Shown here: positions 17,201 through 24,892 of the stretch, piece after piece
Numbering within the stretch: the first letter of the stretch is position 1
How the letters are laid out: each line of letters begins with the position of its first letter
Notes under the pieces: model-generated
Database searches by the model: none
What the model saw: only the letters and a program-made list of their open reading frames with translations
Told to the model about the DNA's origin: nothing
Position numbers and translations under genes: made by a program
Source of the DNA: CAZEHS01 sp964649745
GTDB lineage: Bacteria; Bacillota; Clostridia; Peptostreptococcales; Acidaminobacteraceae
Length of the DNA stretch: 64,000 nt
Reading direction: 5' to 3'
NCBI GenBank assembly: GCA_964649745.1
Contig: CAZYQI010000004.1
Location: forward strand, 1 to 64,000

Positions 17201-18154
17201 ATCATCTATATAACCATTTCCATCATCATCGATTCCGTTATTGGGAATCTCTCCCGTATTGGTGTAAATATTCTTGCTAAGATCACGATGGCTAACATCT
17301 ATACCTGTATCCAATACACCTATAATGGTCGCGTAATCACCCTTCGATGTTTCCCACGCACCCACAGCATTCAAGTCAATACCAGATGTCCCTGACACTC
17401 CTTGTACTTCCTGGCCGGTATTGAAGAGTCCCCATTGCATATCAAATAGGTTCGTACTTTTTTCAACTTTTAACACTTCTGAGGGTGTTGTACTACTCAC
17501 TTCTGGTGTTACGGAAGGTGTCGATAAGCTGATTGATTCCACAAGAATAAGTGACTGCTCAGGTGCTACGGGTAACTCGGCTGATGTAACCTGTAAGCGA
17601 TAGTTCGGTTGTGCAATTAGCACGTCTTTGTGCTTCCGTAGTTCACCTACGACAGCCTCTATACTATCCCCCTTGTCGATTTCTAAAAGTGTATAGTTTG
17701 ACAATTCACTCATTCCATCTGTCTCTTCAGACTTGAACTTTTTTCCTGTTTCATTCTTGAAGGCATCTGTTCTTAAGTGTGCTTTTTTTAGGTGTAGCTT
17801 TCTATCAACATCTCCTACAATTTCCTCCATCTTTTTAGAAAGCATATCTCTCTCGGTTGACAACCCGTCCATCGACATAATTGACTGCTGGCCTTTCATA
17901 TCGGCTGGGATTCCTTGACTTTTAGAAAGCCCCTCAATATTTTGTTGAGCACCACTTATTTCGCTTTTGAGCACAATGATTATCTCAGTATTTTCTCGTT
18001 CGTTGGTTGTCTTTTTCGGTTGCATTTTATTATCGATATCCATACTGCTATTTTTATCCGCCCCTGCAAAACCTGCAGTTGCAGAGCTCAGAACCAGCGA
18101 GCATGCCAGTATCAAAGAAATCGAACTTCGAAACAATTGATTAGTATATTTCAT
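11204..18154 (-). CDS. secreted subtilase-RHS polymorphic toxin, 2,316 aa
   Basis: Domain order: Sec signal peptide (1-30); subtilase propeptide-like region (about 55-190); S8 protease domain (about 237-560) with D282 (GVLDTGID), H343 (HGTHVAG), N427 (SAGNN) and S494 (SGTSASAAYVSG) intact; a helical linker (560-800); RHS shell with many YD repeats such as YDELGRLIQVVNAKG (about 820-2,120); the RHS core ending (YYLRARYYEPVTGRFISRD, DPTG at about 2,136); a pretoxin linker; and a C-terminal toxin domain (about 2,240-2,316, from NPGRFVPVQTL to FEYTRKAIGNLP). The tip resembles small nuclease toxins, possibly the BECR fold; that is inference. GGAGG 7 bases before the ATG fixes the start. The protease could process the RHS cage or the protein's release. 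The immunity gene follows. Comparable to WapA of Bacillus but with an added protease. Confidence 0.93.
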   Translation of the reverse strand: MKYTNQLFRSSISLILACSLVLSSATAGFAGADKNSSMDIDNKMQPKKTTNERENTEIIIVLKSEISGAQQNIEGLSKSQGIPADMKGQQSIMSMDGLSTERDMLSKKMEEIVGDVDRKLHLKKAHLRTDAFKNETGKKFKSEETDGMSELSNYTLLEIDKGDSIEAVVGELRKHKDVLIAQPNYRLQVTSAELPVAPEQSLILVESISLSTPSVTPEVSSTTPSEVLKVEKSTNLFDMQWGLFNTGQEVQGVSGTSGIDLNAVGAWETSKGDYATIIGVLDTGIDVSHRDLSKNIYTNTGEIPNNGIDDDGNGYIDDVNGWDFANKDRSVFDNADEDTHGTHVAGIIAAADDKDGITGVAPKVTLMPLKFMNGSTGYTSDAIEAIRYAESMGVRIVNCSFGSIELNPALEDAMRSSGMLFICSAGNNGQESRVVPVYPSNFQLGNIISVGAINSNGDLAGFSNYGDKVNLAAPGEEIISTIPGNKYAYRSGTSASAAYVSGAAALVASAKKAIGTKELRQLLLNQTSALNTLQGKVATGGMVDASKAIVAEVPVAIDIVNPAEIIVNILKEATSIAALNEKDLMLLADIFKVDPAALLTMDKYGYSIEDVTTLLVQFYNAKLSIEIGKELIEKINEPSLCKARLSAYQTEILLYNLKFRDAAQLVTYVGGKERMDLLRSTLIVSSALGIDLDEIIRKSDWNSSSESGLNDVSYYALMEKYYIDSNRIIEYQLESKLPWNEILKQIENFENSQKSSVSAMSSLFDKYNVYYGKSMDSPYKVGLSTNESIDPVAGSLKVSVPLFQIQGKTGTLPVGLEYHSDESETEKTRPQPVIAQSNDLTSVFNRYSFTSHWEYQPKDANGNLLEDLHFTRLEGPFETFQDAEHRRDQVSVESYPGWVRGIAGINQWINYENSPIITYAMRSSQIGYGWMLSLPSLERTPNEGIDYAKPEDTRYWAIHVDGTTIPFSQEWYQGKDRLSIDMTPFNQYQLELVDTTAFTNGEVNSHFVLKYLDGRKAYFGGDGRLLGIVDAFGNSTVFKHLVIGSEPTRAVVIREITDCYGNITNISYSSTGLDKTVTITQPDGARIVLVSQGGLLKSVTDQANRVTRFDDYDVKKTTAHFNLKCNITSDNTSKTSETGDIYDITYNLLKKITYPSGASTSFEYSEAKRTNKQTMAALDSKPYEGFFQVSRRYDTIAPGAAQSNGANFSYGDFSGYDASPNIGWSSSGWQHFDNLSMSYQHESVISYDNGQNRKFKFNYKHLPISEIITGGDRTIDITREFDKQNNITKQVEKVVQSGVSSPLKETHSTYNGFNQLTQQTDELGNVTSITYQAENQNLPASETIPVESGKTKIVTYTLSADRRYNQFSQVTATNANGSTETIKSETQLNADGSVLLERVFKNNLLQSQLDYVYANKTLDAKNRVVNRITLSSINTIQDINATGNPLQTQSPVSESYDFDSRNGLLLTLKNPLGKTEAYEYDPLGRLTKLIGFDGSFKTIDYNDAMNEVTATDEAGVIVKKTYDSLGRELEVYGGTAASPERLSEKAYDTNGWLISQKDGNGNKTTFKNNSFGQMVESVNPDGSTRKVCYLPEYQKTEFFNEEGHKTTEYYDLKGNVVRVESTDGGGQSIVIQKAYTADGQVKTLRDANGYVTTNMYDELGRLIQVVNAKGETSKYFYDVKGNLISQIYPNGQTATKTYSQMGQLLSETDMAGKTQYMAYALDGTRTKLRDRNNNLHSFGYDTKLRLNQQTGSDYSIAYSYLANDRVSSVTDSTAGTIGYSYFPNGKLRCKTFADGKSIEYSYDRNGNVTSVKDPYGLVTTYGYSERNQLSTISAMGKTFTYGRYADGMPQTLTYPSASIQTRYSFDNLNRLTYCENKVGDTNLASDAISYDPNCNIIGKTTTSDTKGYKYDQLNRLTQVDMSGANLHTSLQYDQLGNRSSASGYVENFVPKITSLLTWDSRDRLKTITASGKTATYVYNYNGIRCKKVSAAGTTNYYADEAGRVVAETESADASKAQIIWSDRPLVRIVNDVWYYYVYNSHGDVVYLVNEAGATVNSYKYDEWGNLTAKTEAIANPIRYAGEYQDDESGFYYLRARYYEPVTGRFISRDTNEGKITNPLSLNLYTYCWNNPLNLVDPTGNDPEDLRERDAYVDPGMTISLIDATPVLGWTVTFAEMRGAELPRNAAIDTIATAVSVKQLGKSALKSGIKNGAVQGIVKDGIKSASNIEKGLNFAKTPAAHMENPGRFVPVQTLQDVIKSTKGVADPKGSSALMHYTTITINKKMYNIEVLYDEAKNMVYHFEYTRKAIGNLPAITK

Positions 18155-18244
18155 GAATCTTCCTCCATTGTCGTCTCTTTACCTTAACTCACTAATTGCA
18201 GATATTGTTTTACTAATCACATAGTAGGAATTCTAAAACAGTGA

Positions 18245-20572
18245 CTATGGCTGACATGTCTTTGAAAGCAAATTCCCGCTAGAATCATACATAAACTGAG
18301 TCAATGCCCCTTGCGCATCTGTTTTTATCAAGTGCCCAGCGTTATCATAAGTATAGATTACAGATGTATAATCGCTGTGAGGATTCTCAGCATCGATCAT
18401 GTACGGCCCAAAATAGCCCAGCATTTTATTTCCCGCGAGATCGACAGCCCGATAATGGAGATACCAGACACCATTTCCAATTGCAATAGGCCCGGTATAA
18501 CTATTCCATGTATCTGGAGTCAAGATACTGTTTGTAATCTTGAATTGGGAAGTGGTTAGCCCTAACCCTGCATCTTGATAGTTCAGCGTAACATTGGCTG
18601 CTGTTGGCCGCCATTGAGAGTTTGTATCACTTGCAAAAACAGTTGGACTGAATTTGTCTATATTCATAACCACAAACGTGCCAATATCGGAGGTGTTTGA
18701 TAGCGAATCCTTTGCTCTCGCATAGATAGTACTGTTATTGTCAGATATTCTGACCGGCGCGGTATAATTTGTCCAGCTCCCTGAATTTACACGGTATTCC
18801 TTTATGGTTGAATCAGTTGAATATGTAATAGTGACGTCAACACTCCCGTTAGTTGGATTACAATTATTTGCATTAAGGCTTGGGACAACAGGAGGCGTCT
18901 TATCAATATTACCAACTACTATGTAGACTTCACGAGAGAGTGTTCCGACCGCATCCCTAGACCTCATATAAACGCTGCAATTCGAAGGTATGATAATTGG
19001 AGATGTATACTGTGTAGACGCCCCCGTCCCACCGATACGATATTCTTTCACTGCAGCATTCTGACCATACGTTACCGAAACGGTTACATTACCGTTTGTA
19101 GGGTTAGTTGGGCTTGCACTCGCAATGGGTGGGGACATATCACAAATATTCTTTTTAACATACCAGAAACCATCCGTATGTATGCCGTCGTTTGGATATG
19201 ATTGGTCTAGGGCAATAATGTTTGACGATATAACCGTGCTTTTAACAGTGGATGTACCAGTTTTCACGTACCAGAAACCATCTGAAAAACGCCCATTTGC
19301 CGGATACGTCTGGTCCAAAATCAAATTGCTACTGATCAATGAACCCTTTGTATATATTGGCGTGTTAACAGGCATATAAGTCGCTCCAAAAGCTATAAAA
19401 CCATCACGATCTACGGTTACATAGCATAATTGGCCGTAAGCATTTAAACCATATAGATATGTCCCTCGGCTTAAACTGTACGAGTATGAGCCACTAAGCG
19501 TAATCTTTCCAGTTCCAGAATCGAATATATATGAAGAATAGTAAGGAGCCCCTAGACCTCTGCTGTTGCATGTCGTGCTAACAAGTGAATAATTATTTGT
19601 AAGCTGTGCATTGTATTTGGAATACACGCCCTGACTCGCAACACTATACTTATCATAGTAGTACTGTGTTCCAACAGTTAAGACTGGATTTTCAATATTC
19701 CCAATTACTATAGAACTTTCCAGAGAGAGCGTTCCAACTGAATCTTTTGATCGAAAAAACACAGTGCAGTTTGATTGAATTGTTATCGGCCCATTGTATG
19801 GCATATATGTACCTGTTGTATTTATCTTGTACTCTTTTACAACAGCATTGGTATTGTAAGACACCGCGATGCTTACGTTTCCGTTTGTAGGATTCGTCGG
19901 AGTCGCAGAAGCAATTGGTGGAGAGGTTTCACAAATATTCTTACGAACATACCAGAATCCATCCGAATGAAGGCCGTTATTTGGAAATGCTCCATCGGCA
20001 GCTATGATATTCGATGTTATTACTGAACCTTTAGATATCGCCGCCCCAGTCTTGATATACCAGTAGCCGTCGGTATGTCGACCATTGGTAGGATAAGACA
20101 GGTCCAATACCAAACCACTGTTTATTAGAGAACCTTGAACATAATACTGATTGTTCACAATTTTGTAGACCGTTCCAACAACAAATCCATCGGTGTTGAC
20201 TTTTGCATAAATGATATACCCAGGGACCTCCTCACCATTGGAACGAGAGAGTTTGCTGTAAAGGTAGTTTGAAGATAAAGAGGTATAGGATGATCCAGAA
20301 AATTGAACCGCCCCAGTATCCTTATTTACTGTACAACCAGTATAGCAACTGCCGCTACTGCGTGGTGAGTATAGGGTATCTACAACCATCATGTAGTTAT
20401 TCCTTGGTTCAGAATTATACTTCGAATACACTCCCGCTGGGGTGGTGCTGCATTTGTCATAATAGTATTGTGTTCCTTCGGCATAGGCTGGGATTCCACT
20501 TAAAATTTGTAATATCAAGAGCAAAGCCCCGATAAAGATTGGCATAGATAACCTATTTGTCCATTCCCTCAT
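18245..20572 (-). CDS. secreted repeat protein with C-terminal YD repeats
   Basis: 775 residues with a Sec signal peptide (about 1-32, MPIFIGALLLILQILSGIPA). Two tandem copies of a large unit begin at GTQYYYDKCS and GTQYYYDKYS; within each are paired HTDGFWYV-type motifs and a block of the form SPPIASATPTNPTNGNVS, followed by bacterial Ig-like segments (DSLSNTSDIGTFVV). The last 40 residues hold two YD repeats (YTYDNAGHLIKTDAQG, FMYDSSGNLLSK). GGAGG 8 bases before ATG sets the start. It lies 90 bp upstream of the RHS gene, probably in one transcript. It looks like a surface or adhesin partner, or the N-terminal half of another RHS protein cut short after its first YD repeats. Confidence 0.8.
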   Translation of the reverse strand: MREWTNRLSMPIFIGALLLILQILSGIPAYAEGTQYYYDKCSTTPAGVYSKYNSEPRNNYMMVVDTLYSPRSSGSCYTGCTVNKDTGAVQFSGSSYTSLSSNYLYSKLSRSNGEEVPGYIIYAKVNTDGFVVGTVYKIVNNQYYVQGSLINSGLVLDLSYPTNGRHTDGYWYIKTGAAISKGSVITSNIIAADGAFPNNGLHSDGFWYVRKNICETSPPIASATPTNPTNGNVSIAVSYNTNAVVKEYKINTTGTYMPYNGPITIQSNCTVFFRSKDSVGTLSLESSIVIGNIENPVLTVGTQYYYDKYSVASQGVYSKYNAQLTNNYSLVSTTCNSRGLGAPYYSSYIFDSGTGKITLSGSYSYSLSRGTYLYGLNAYGQLCYVTVDRDGFIAFGATYMPVNTPIYTKGSLISSNLILDQTYPANGRFSDGFWYVKTGTSTVKSTVISSNIIALDQSYPNDGIHTDGFWYVKKNICDMSPPIASASPTNPTNGNVTVSVTYGQNAAVKEYRIGGTGASTQYTSPIIIPSNCSVYMRSRDAVGTLSREVYIVVGNIDKTPPVVPSLNANNCNPTNGSVDVTITYSTDSTIKEYRVNSGSWTNYTAPVRISDNNSTIYARAKDSLSNTSDIGTFVVMNIDKFSPTVFASDTNSQWRPTAANVTLNYQDAGLGLTTSQFKITNSILTPDTWNSYTGPIAIGNGVWYLHYRAVDLAGNKMLGYFGPYMIDAENPHSDYTSVIYTYDNAGHLIKTDAQGALTQFMYDSSGNLLSKTCQP

Positions 20573-20770
20573 GATTACTTCCTCCAATAATATATGTGAC
20601 CTAGGTGAGACTTAATAAGCATACAGATATGTGAAATCAACGTTTACAACCGAATGTATGCACAGCTAATTCTCGAATGCTGTACTAGTGTTAGTGACCA
20701 CCAGATCCAGACCGCTCTTAACAAATTTGGTTTCTTCACTGTTCCAAACTATATAGCTTTTCAAGCTTTT

Positions 20771-21282
20771 TCATGTGCATCGGGTCAACATACAACACAC
20801 ATTCACATCTGTGTATATCGTACTGGCGTATCGGCTTACTCCTATTTCTTTTGCCTTTTCTTTTAGATAGTCCCTAACTGCGTCCGAATAGGTATGGTCC
20901 ACATACTCCACTTCCCACGGTAATATCCCTTGGTACATATCCACCTGCACCACCCTGTTCGGATCATACATGGGTTTTAACAGGGCTATCCGGTCCGAAC
21001 CCCCCACGAGGGGCCGGTACCACTGCACAAATTCAAACTTTCCGTGATATTTTTCTTCCATCATGCGCTCAATTTGGTAAGGCGCAAGCAATACGGGAAT
21101 TGCTCCGTTAAAGTAAAAGTACATGCCGAAGAAGAAAACCATTCCTATAACCGTTCGCGTCTTCTTCTGTTTCAGCTTATGCCAGAGACGTATAAAGAAG
21201 GGTGTATTCTCTGCAGGTATGGGGGGTTGGTTTCTTCTGTGGGGCCGCTGTATTCCATTTTATTGCTGTCAAAAGGTTTCAT
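20771..21282 (-). pseudogene. small membrane protein with frameshift in a G6 run
   Basis: An ATG at 21,282 with GAGG 7 bases upstream opens MKPFDSNKMEYSGPTEETNPP and then runs out of frame. The other frame continues naturally as PIPAENTPFFIRLWHKLKQK, a hydrophobic segment (VIGMVFFFGMYFYFNGAIPV), and an outer part to 20,771. The switch falls at six identical bases (G6 at 21,221-21,226 on plus), a classic slippage site. One base added or lost would restore a protein of about 170 residues with one membrane segment. It could be a real mutation, a sequencing error or phase variation. Function unknown. Confidence 0.65.
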
Positions 21283-21402
21283 AGGTTGACCTCATTGTTT
21301 TTTGTATGCACTCGGATGTCATGAACGTTCCCTTTCATCACCCCTTTCACTTTGTTGTGTGGCCGTCCACCGTATGAATGGTTATTCTGTCGCGTGCTTT
21401 TC

Positions 21403-21513
21403 CTACCTTAACTCAAACCTATCCTTAACCGCCCCCACCCTCGGCAGGAAGAATTCAATAATCCTTCTTGTTCCCGTTTTCACTTTCGCCTGGGCGGTCA
21501 TACCGGGGCTGAT
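21403..21513 (-). pseudogene. HlyD-family adaptor, C-terminal fragment 1
   Basis: 36 codons, ISPGMTAQAKVKTGTRRIIE and on to KDRFELR, then stop. This is the conserved end of HlyD-type membrane-fusion proteins and nearly repeats the end of the fragment at 24,394. The frame is cut where the RAYT element begins (GAGGCAGACGGGG), so the insertion and further deletion removed the rest. Confidence 0.75.
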
Positions 21514-21537
21514 AGCGAGGCAGACGGGGAGGCAGAC

Positions 21538-22525
21538 GGGGTCAGGCCTGACAGTGTGACAATTGCGCGATCCTTTCTTTTCTCTCCCGCTGATCCTCAA
21601 GACCTCGTGTAATCATTTTCGTGATGGCCGTACCGGACAGTCCCAGTTCCTTTGCTATTCCTCGACTGGTTATGAAGGTATGCTCAAGACACATCAGAAT
21701 CAGAGCCTTTCTCGCTTCAGAGGCTTTGCGACTTCGACTTTTACCGTAAAACGCCTGAGTTTCTAGCCCATATTCTGCGGCTGTCATTTCAATTATTTCG
21801 CTTAATGTTCGTTTAATTACTAGCCGTTTGGGGGCTTGGATTTCGTTATCCTGTGTGCCCTCTTCATATTCGCCGGGTTTCAGGGTTCCGATGATTTCTT
21901 CCTCTTCACCCATATATGCCAGGTAATTTTGCTGTGCTTTTGACGGGTCTTCTGAAAACAGGCCCAGTGGAAATGATGCATCCGTAATCCCGTTCTTATT
22001 TTCGACTATATAGCTTTTATGACTGCTCCAGAGATAATCAAGACCGCCCTCCAGCTTTGCCCGCTCAGGATTCTGGTGAATATAGCGGATTAGCGCCAGC
22101 AGATACCTGTCTTTATTGCACAGGGTGGCTTTATACCGCTGCTCGAATACGTGCCCGGTATGCTTGTGACGTCGATTATACCACTGGGTATACCCTTGCT
22201 GGATTCCCTGCATGATTTTACTCAAGGAAACATCCCGGACTTCTATCAGCAAGTGGGCATGGTTCGACATGAGTACCCAGGCGTACAACTTGAAGCCGTA
22301 ACGTCTTTTGTATTCCGCTATCCGTTCCATATACTCCTGTTTTTCCATCTCGCTTCTGAACACCCATTCCCGGTTATTGCCTCTACATACTACATGGTAC
22401 AGTGCCCCAGGATAATGGATGCGGGGTTTTCTTGGCATGACCTCTCTCCTTGGTTACTTGCAGTAAAGGGCAACAGATTGCTCTGTTGACAGTCGGTTAT
22501 ATTGTCAATTGTCAGGCCTGACCCC
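21538..22525 (-). mobile_element. complete RAYT/IS200-like element with palindromic ends
   Basis: 988 bp from GGGGTCAGGCCTGACA to its inverted copy TGTCAGGCCTGACCCC. Each end contains the 12-bp palindrome GTCAGGCCTGAC, as expected of hairpins recognised by HUH transposases. One gene inside; its stop codon lies within the left end. The left flank GAGGCAGACGGG is doubled here and also present beside the MITE copy at 1,473-1,484. Confidence 0.8.
21542..22438 (-). CDS. REP-associated tyrosine transposase (Y1/HUH), intact
   Basis: 298 residues, starting MPRKPRIHYPGALYHVVCRG, a signature of RAYT proteins. The HUH motif is SNHAHLLIEV, the catalytic Tyr lies in the following helix (QQGYTQWYNRRH), and the C-terminal third carries a helix-turn-helix-like part (LEHTFITSRGIAKELGLSG). 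The family makes single-strand nicks at palindromic ends and is linked to dispersal of REP sequences. The TGA stop is formed by the terminal palindrome itself. It could mobilise the truncated and MITE copies at 1.5-2.1 kb. Confidence 0.92.
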   Translation of the reverse strand: MPRKPRIHYPGALYHVVCRGNNREWVFRSEMEKQEYMERIAEYKRRYGFKLYAWVLMSNHAHLLIEVRDVSLSKIMQGIQQGYTQWYNRRHKHTGHVFEQRYKATLCNKDRYLLALIRYIHQNPERAKLEGGLDYLWSSHKSYIVENKNGITDASFPLGLFSEDPSKAQQNYLAYMGEEEEIIGTLKPGEYEEGTQDNEIQAPKRLVIKRTLSEIIEMTAAEYGLETQAFYGKSRSRKASEARKALILMCLEHTFITSRGIAKELGLSGTAITKMITRGLEDQRERKERIAQLSHCQA

Positions 22526-22651
22526 TAATCCCTTGACCCCTAATCCCACTCGCAAGCCGTCTACTGTAGGGATTGGGTATTGCTCACGCAATTTAACTAA
22601 ATCATCTCTTACTGAGTTCAACAGAACATCAATTCTGCTTAAAGTCACCAT
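22505..22651 (-). pseudogene. 5' end of a small gene cut by the RAYT insertion
   Basis: ATG with GGAGG 7 bases upstream opens MVTLSRIDVLLNSVRDDLVK and continues to about residue 36 (TVDGLRVG), after which the frame enters GGGATTAGGGGTC repeats and the element's palindrome and stops at TGA. It lies 19 bases after the lipoprotein gene, so it was the next gene of that operon. The N-terminal part looks like an amphipathic helix; product unknown. Confidence 0.6.
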
Positions 22652-22670
22652 GTTGTTTCCTCCATTTATC

Positions 22671-24182
22671 TTATTGTTTTACTAATGGCTCAAAATATCT
22701 TCCTTTGAACTCTTCTCCAGTCATTTCGGGTGTCATATAAAAAACGCCAGGCGAATACCAGTTTTGACGCTCTCCGTATGTGTCGAGCACCTCAAAACCC
22801 TCCATGTCGGTCTTAATTATTGTCATTTCTTCAAAGGTGTCTGCCAGTGTCCGTGTCCTGAAATGATTATTGGGGGTCAAGTCTTTGCCAAACAGTTTGA
22901 CCGCGATGCCTCTCGGTGCATCAGGAATGCTGTAAATATAGACAGAAAGCAAATGTTTCACATGCTTATCTGACTCCTTTTCACCCAGGATCTTTTTAAT
23001 TTTGTATGAGACTTTGCAAAGTAGGTCATAATCCACGGGTTGATCTGGAGCTTGTAGGTAGATTAGCGCCGTTCTAAATGAGCCTTTGTAGCCTTCACGA
23101 TAGAATTGCTCCAAATTTGTCAAATTGCCGGTATCCCAGGTTGCATCATATACCTCATGGATACTGCCGGTATCTTCAATCTGCGTATACTGAACAATCC
23201 GATCCGCTGCCCCTTCCTCCTCAATGATTTTGTTAATCTGTTCCCCCATCCGTTTCTGGGCTAGGGTGGGAAGATACATGTCAGTTCCGCCTACGCTGAT
23301 TTCGAACCACAGGTCCGGCTCTTTGACAGGACACCAGTAATCAAGATTACTTGAATTGATGCACTCGAAATCCTCTTTGTACTTCTCTTTCAGCATTTTT
23401 TTTGTTTTAAGAATACCTTCCTTAGTCTGAAAGTGCTGCATCGGCTGGCAAGTAATGTACCGTGAAACCTTGTTCAGTTCTCTAAAAGGATAGTCCATAC
23501 CTTGAATCTGTTCCAAACTGAATCGGTTCAACACACTTCTGGGGTATATAAAGTAACTCGTTTTCAACTCTGAAGCCCAATAAGTGTTTAACCGCAAGTC
23601 GAATTCATCAATGGCCTTCTTTCCCATATTACCATCAGCAAACCCATATACTGTTGCGCTGGATTTCTTGATCTTATATTTCCCAAAATCTTTGCTCCCT
23701 TCGGCCCCCTTTAATAGCATCGCCTCAATCCCCAAATTCTTCTCCTGTGCCTCTTTCAAGCTATCGCGATAAAACTCCAGTTCATAATCCACAATCACAG
23801 GCCCGCCAATGATTTCTGAGAGGTGCTTTTCTTGGCGCACCTCCAATTCCTTGGTCAATCGGGCTTCGGTGGCACTTAAATCCAGCGCCAGGAATTCATT
23901 GCTGTAACTGCGGTCTAACTGCTCCCGCATGCTGGGCTTTGCCATTGCGGTTTGTGTTATTTCGTTCTTTATGGCGCTTTCCATAGCCTGGCCAACATCG
24001 ATGGATTCACCCACCTTATGATTCGGAGCAACACAGCCGCAGGCAATGGCTGCAATCATCATCAGAAGTATGCCCAGAATTAGGTTCTGTCTAGCAAACA
24101 CATTCTGCAGCAGCCCGTTCTTTGAGGGTAACTGTTTAAATCCTTTACGGTTCTTTACCTGATTGAGTATTCTTGAACGCAT
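22671..24182 (-). CDS. large lipoprotein-like hypothetical protein, 503 aa
   Basis: A charged N-terminus of about 35 residues is followed by a hydrophobic segment (LILGILLMMIAAIACGC) ending in a lipobox-like IACGC, then a long hydrophilic extracellular part. No domain was recognised; segments such as LKEKYKEDFECI resemble a pattern seen in the frameshifted protein at 20,771 (EKYHGKFEFV) and in other Gram-positive exported proteins. AGAGG 6 bases before this ATG favours it over the ATG 24 bases upstream. The long stretch before the hydrophobic segment is odd for a lipoprotein, so a plain membrane anchor is possible. It lies between two HlyD fragments and was probably part of an export locus. 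Confidence 0.65.
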   Translation of the reverse strand: MRSRILNQVKNRKGFKQLPSKNGLLQNVFARQNLILGILLMMIAAIACGCVAPNHKVGESIDVGQAMESAIKNEITQTAMAKPSMREQLDRSYSNEFLALDLSATEARLTKELEVRQEKHLSEIIGGPVIVDYELEFYRDSLKEAQEKNLGIEAMLLKGAEGSKDFGKYKIKKSSATVYGFADGNMGKKAIDEFDLRLNTYWASELKTSYFIYPRSVLNRFSLEQIQGMDYPFRELNKVSRYITCQPMQHFQTKEGILKTKKMLKEKYKEDFECINSSNLDYWCPVKEPDLWFEISVGGTDMYLPTLAQKRMGEQINKIIEEEGAADRIVQYTQIEDTGSIHEVYDATWDTGNLTNLEQFYREGYKGSFRTALIYLQAPDQPVDYDLLCKVSYKIKKILGEKESDKHVKHLLSVYIYSIPDAPRGIAVKLFGKDLTPNNHFRTRTLADTFEEMTIIKTDMEGFEVLDTYGERQNWYSPGVFYMTPEMTGEEFKGRYFEPLVKQ

Positions 24183-24393
24183 AGCACACCTCTTCAGTGT
24201 TCTCATATGTCATATCCCCGTTGATGGTTTGTCTTTAGTTCTTAAGATTCGTTGTTTTGATAGAATCAAACATTCTTTCGTCTATTTTGTCAGTTCCGAT
24301 GATGTCGGTGTTTTATTCCTTTGCACTATCACATCCTTTACGTTGATGTGTGGCCGTCCACCGGATGTATGGTTATTCTGTCGTGTGCTTCTT

Positions 24394-24735
24394 CTACCTC
24401 AGTTCAAATCCATCCTTCACCGCCTCCACCCCCGGCAGGAAGAACTCAATGATCCTCCGTGTGCCCGTTTTCACTTCCGCTTGGGCGGTCATGCCGGGGC
24501 TGATGGGCATATCCTTATGGCCTACTTTCAGGGTGTTGGTCTGGGGTTTTACTTTGATCTTATACACATAGCCTCTAATGACTTCACCAACCGTTGAGAT
24601 ACTGCCGCCTCGCTGATTCCTAGCATCAAAGCCCGTTAATATCCTGTATTTCCCTAATAGTTCCTTCCAAACTGCACCACCGCTTTTCCCATCGCGACTA
24701 ATTTCCTTAATCCTTATTTTCATTCCAGGCAAGAA
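24394..24735 (-). pseudogene. HlyD-family adaptor, C-terminal fragment 2
   Basis: About 112 codons ending RGYVYKIKVKPQ, PISPGMTAQAEVKTGTRRII and VKDGFELR, the last beta domain and end of a HlyD-type adaptor for ABC export. The frame has no start and is closed by a TAA just upstream (near 24,762); the coiled-coil and lipoyl parts are missing. Its last 36 codons are nearly those of the fragment at 21,403, so two related genes, or a duplicated gene end, existed here. Confidence 0.75.
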
Positions 24736-24892
24736 CTGACAATAATACCGTACAAAGCAGCCTCTGCATTACGGCTGCACTGAATATCCCACCGTATTTC
24801 TCTTTAATCCCTTATTTCAAAACTATATTACGCACACAGGCACAGAATATCAAATAATCCCATTTTATACAATTGTATCTTTGCCGCGCCAG

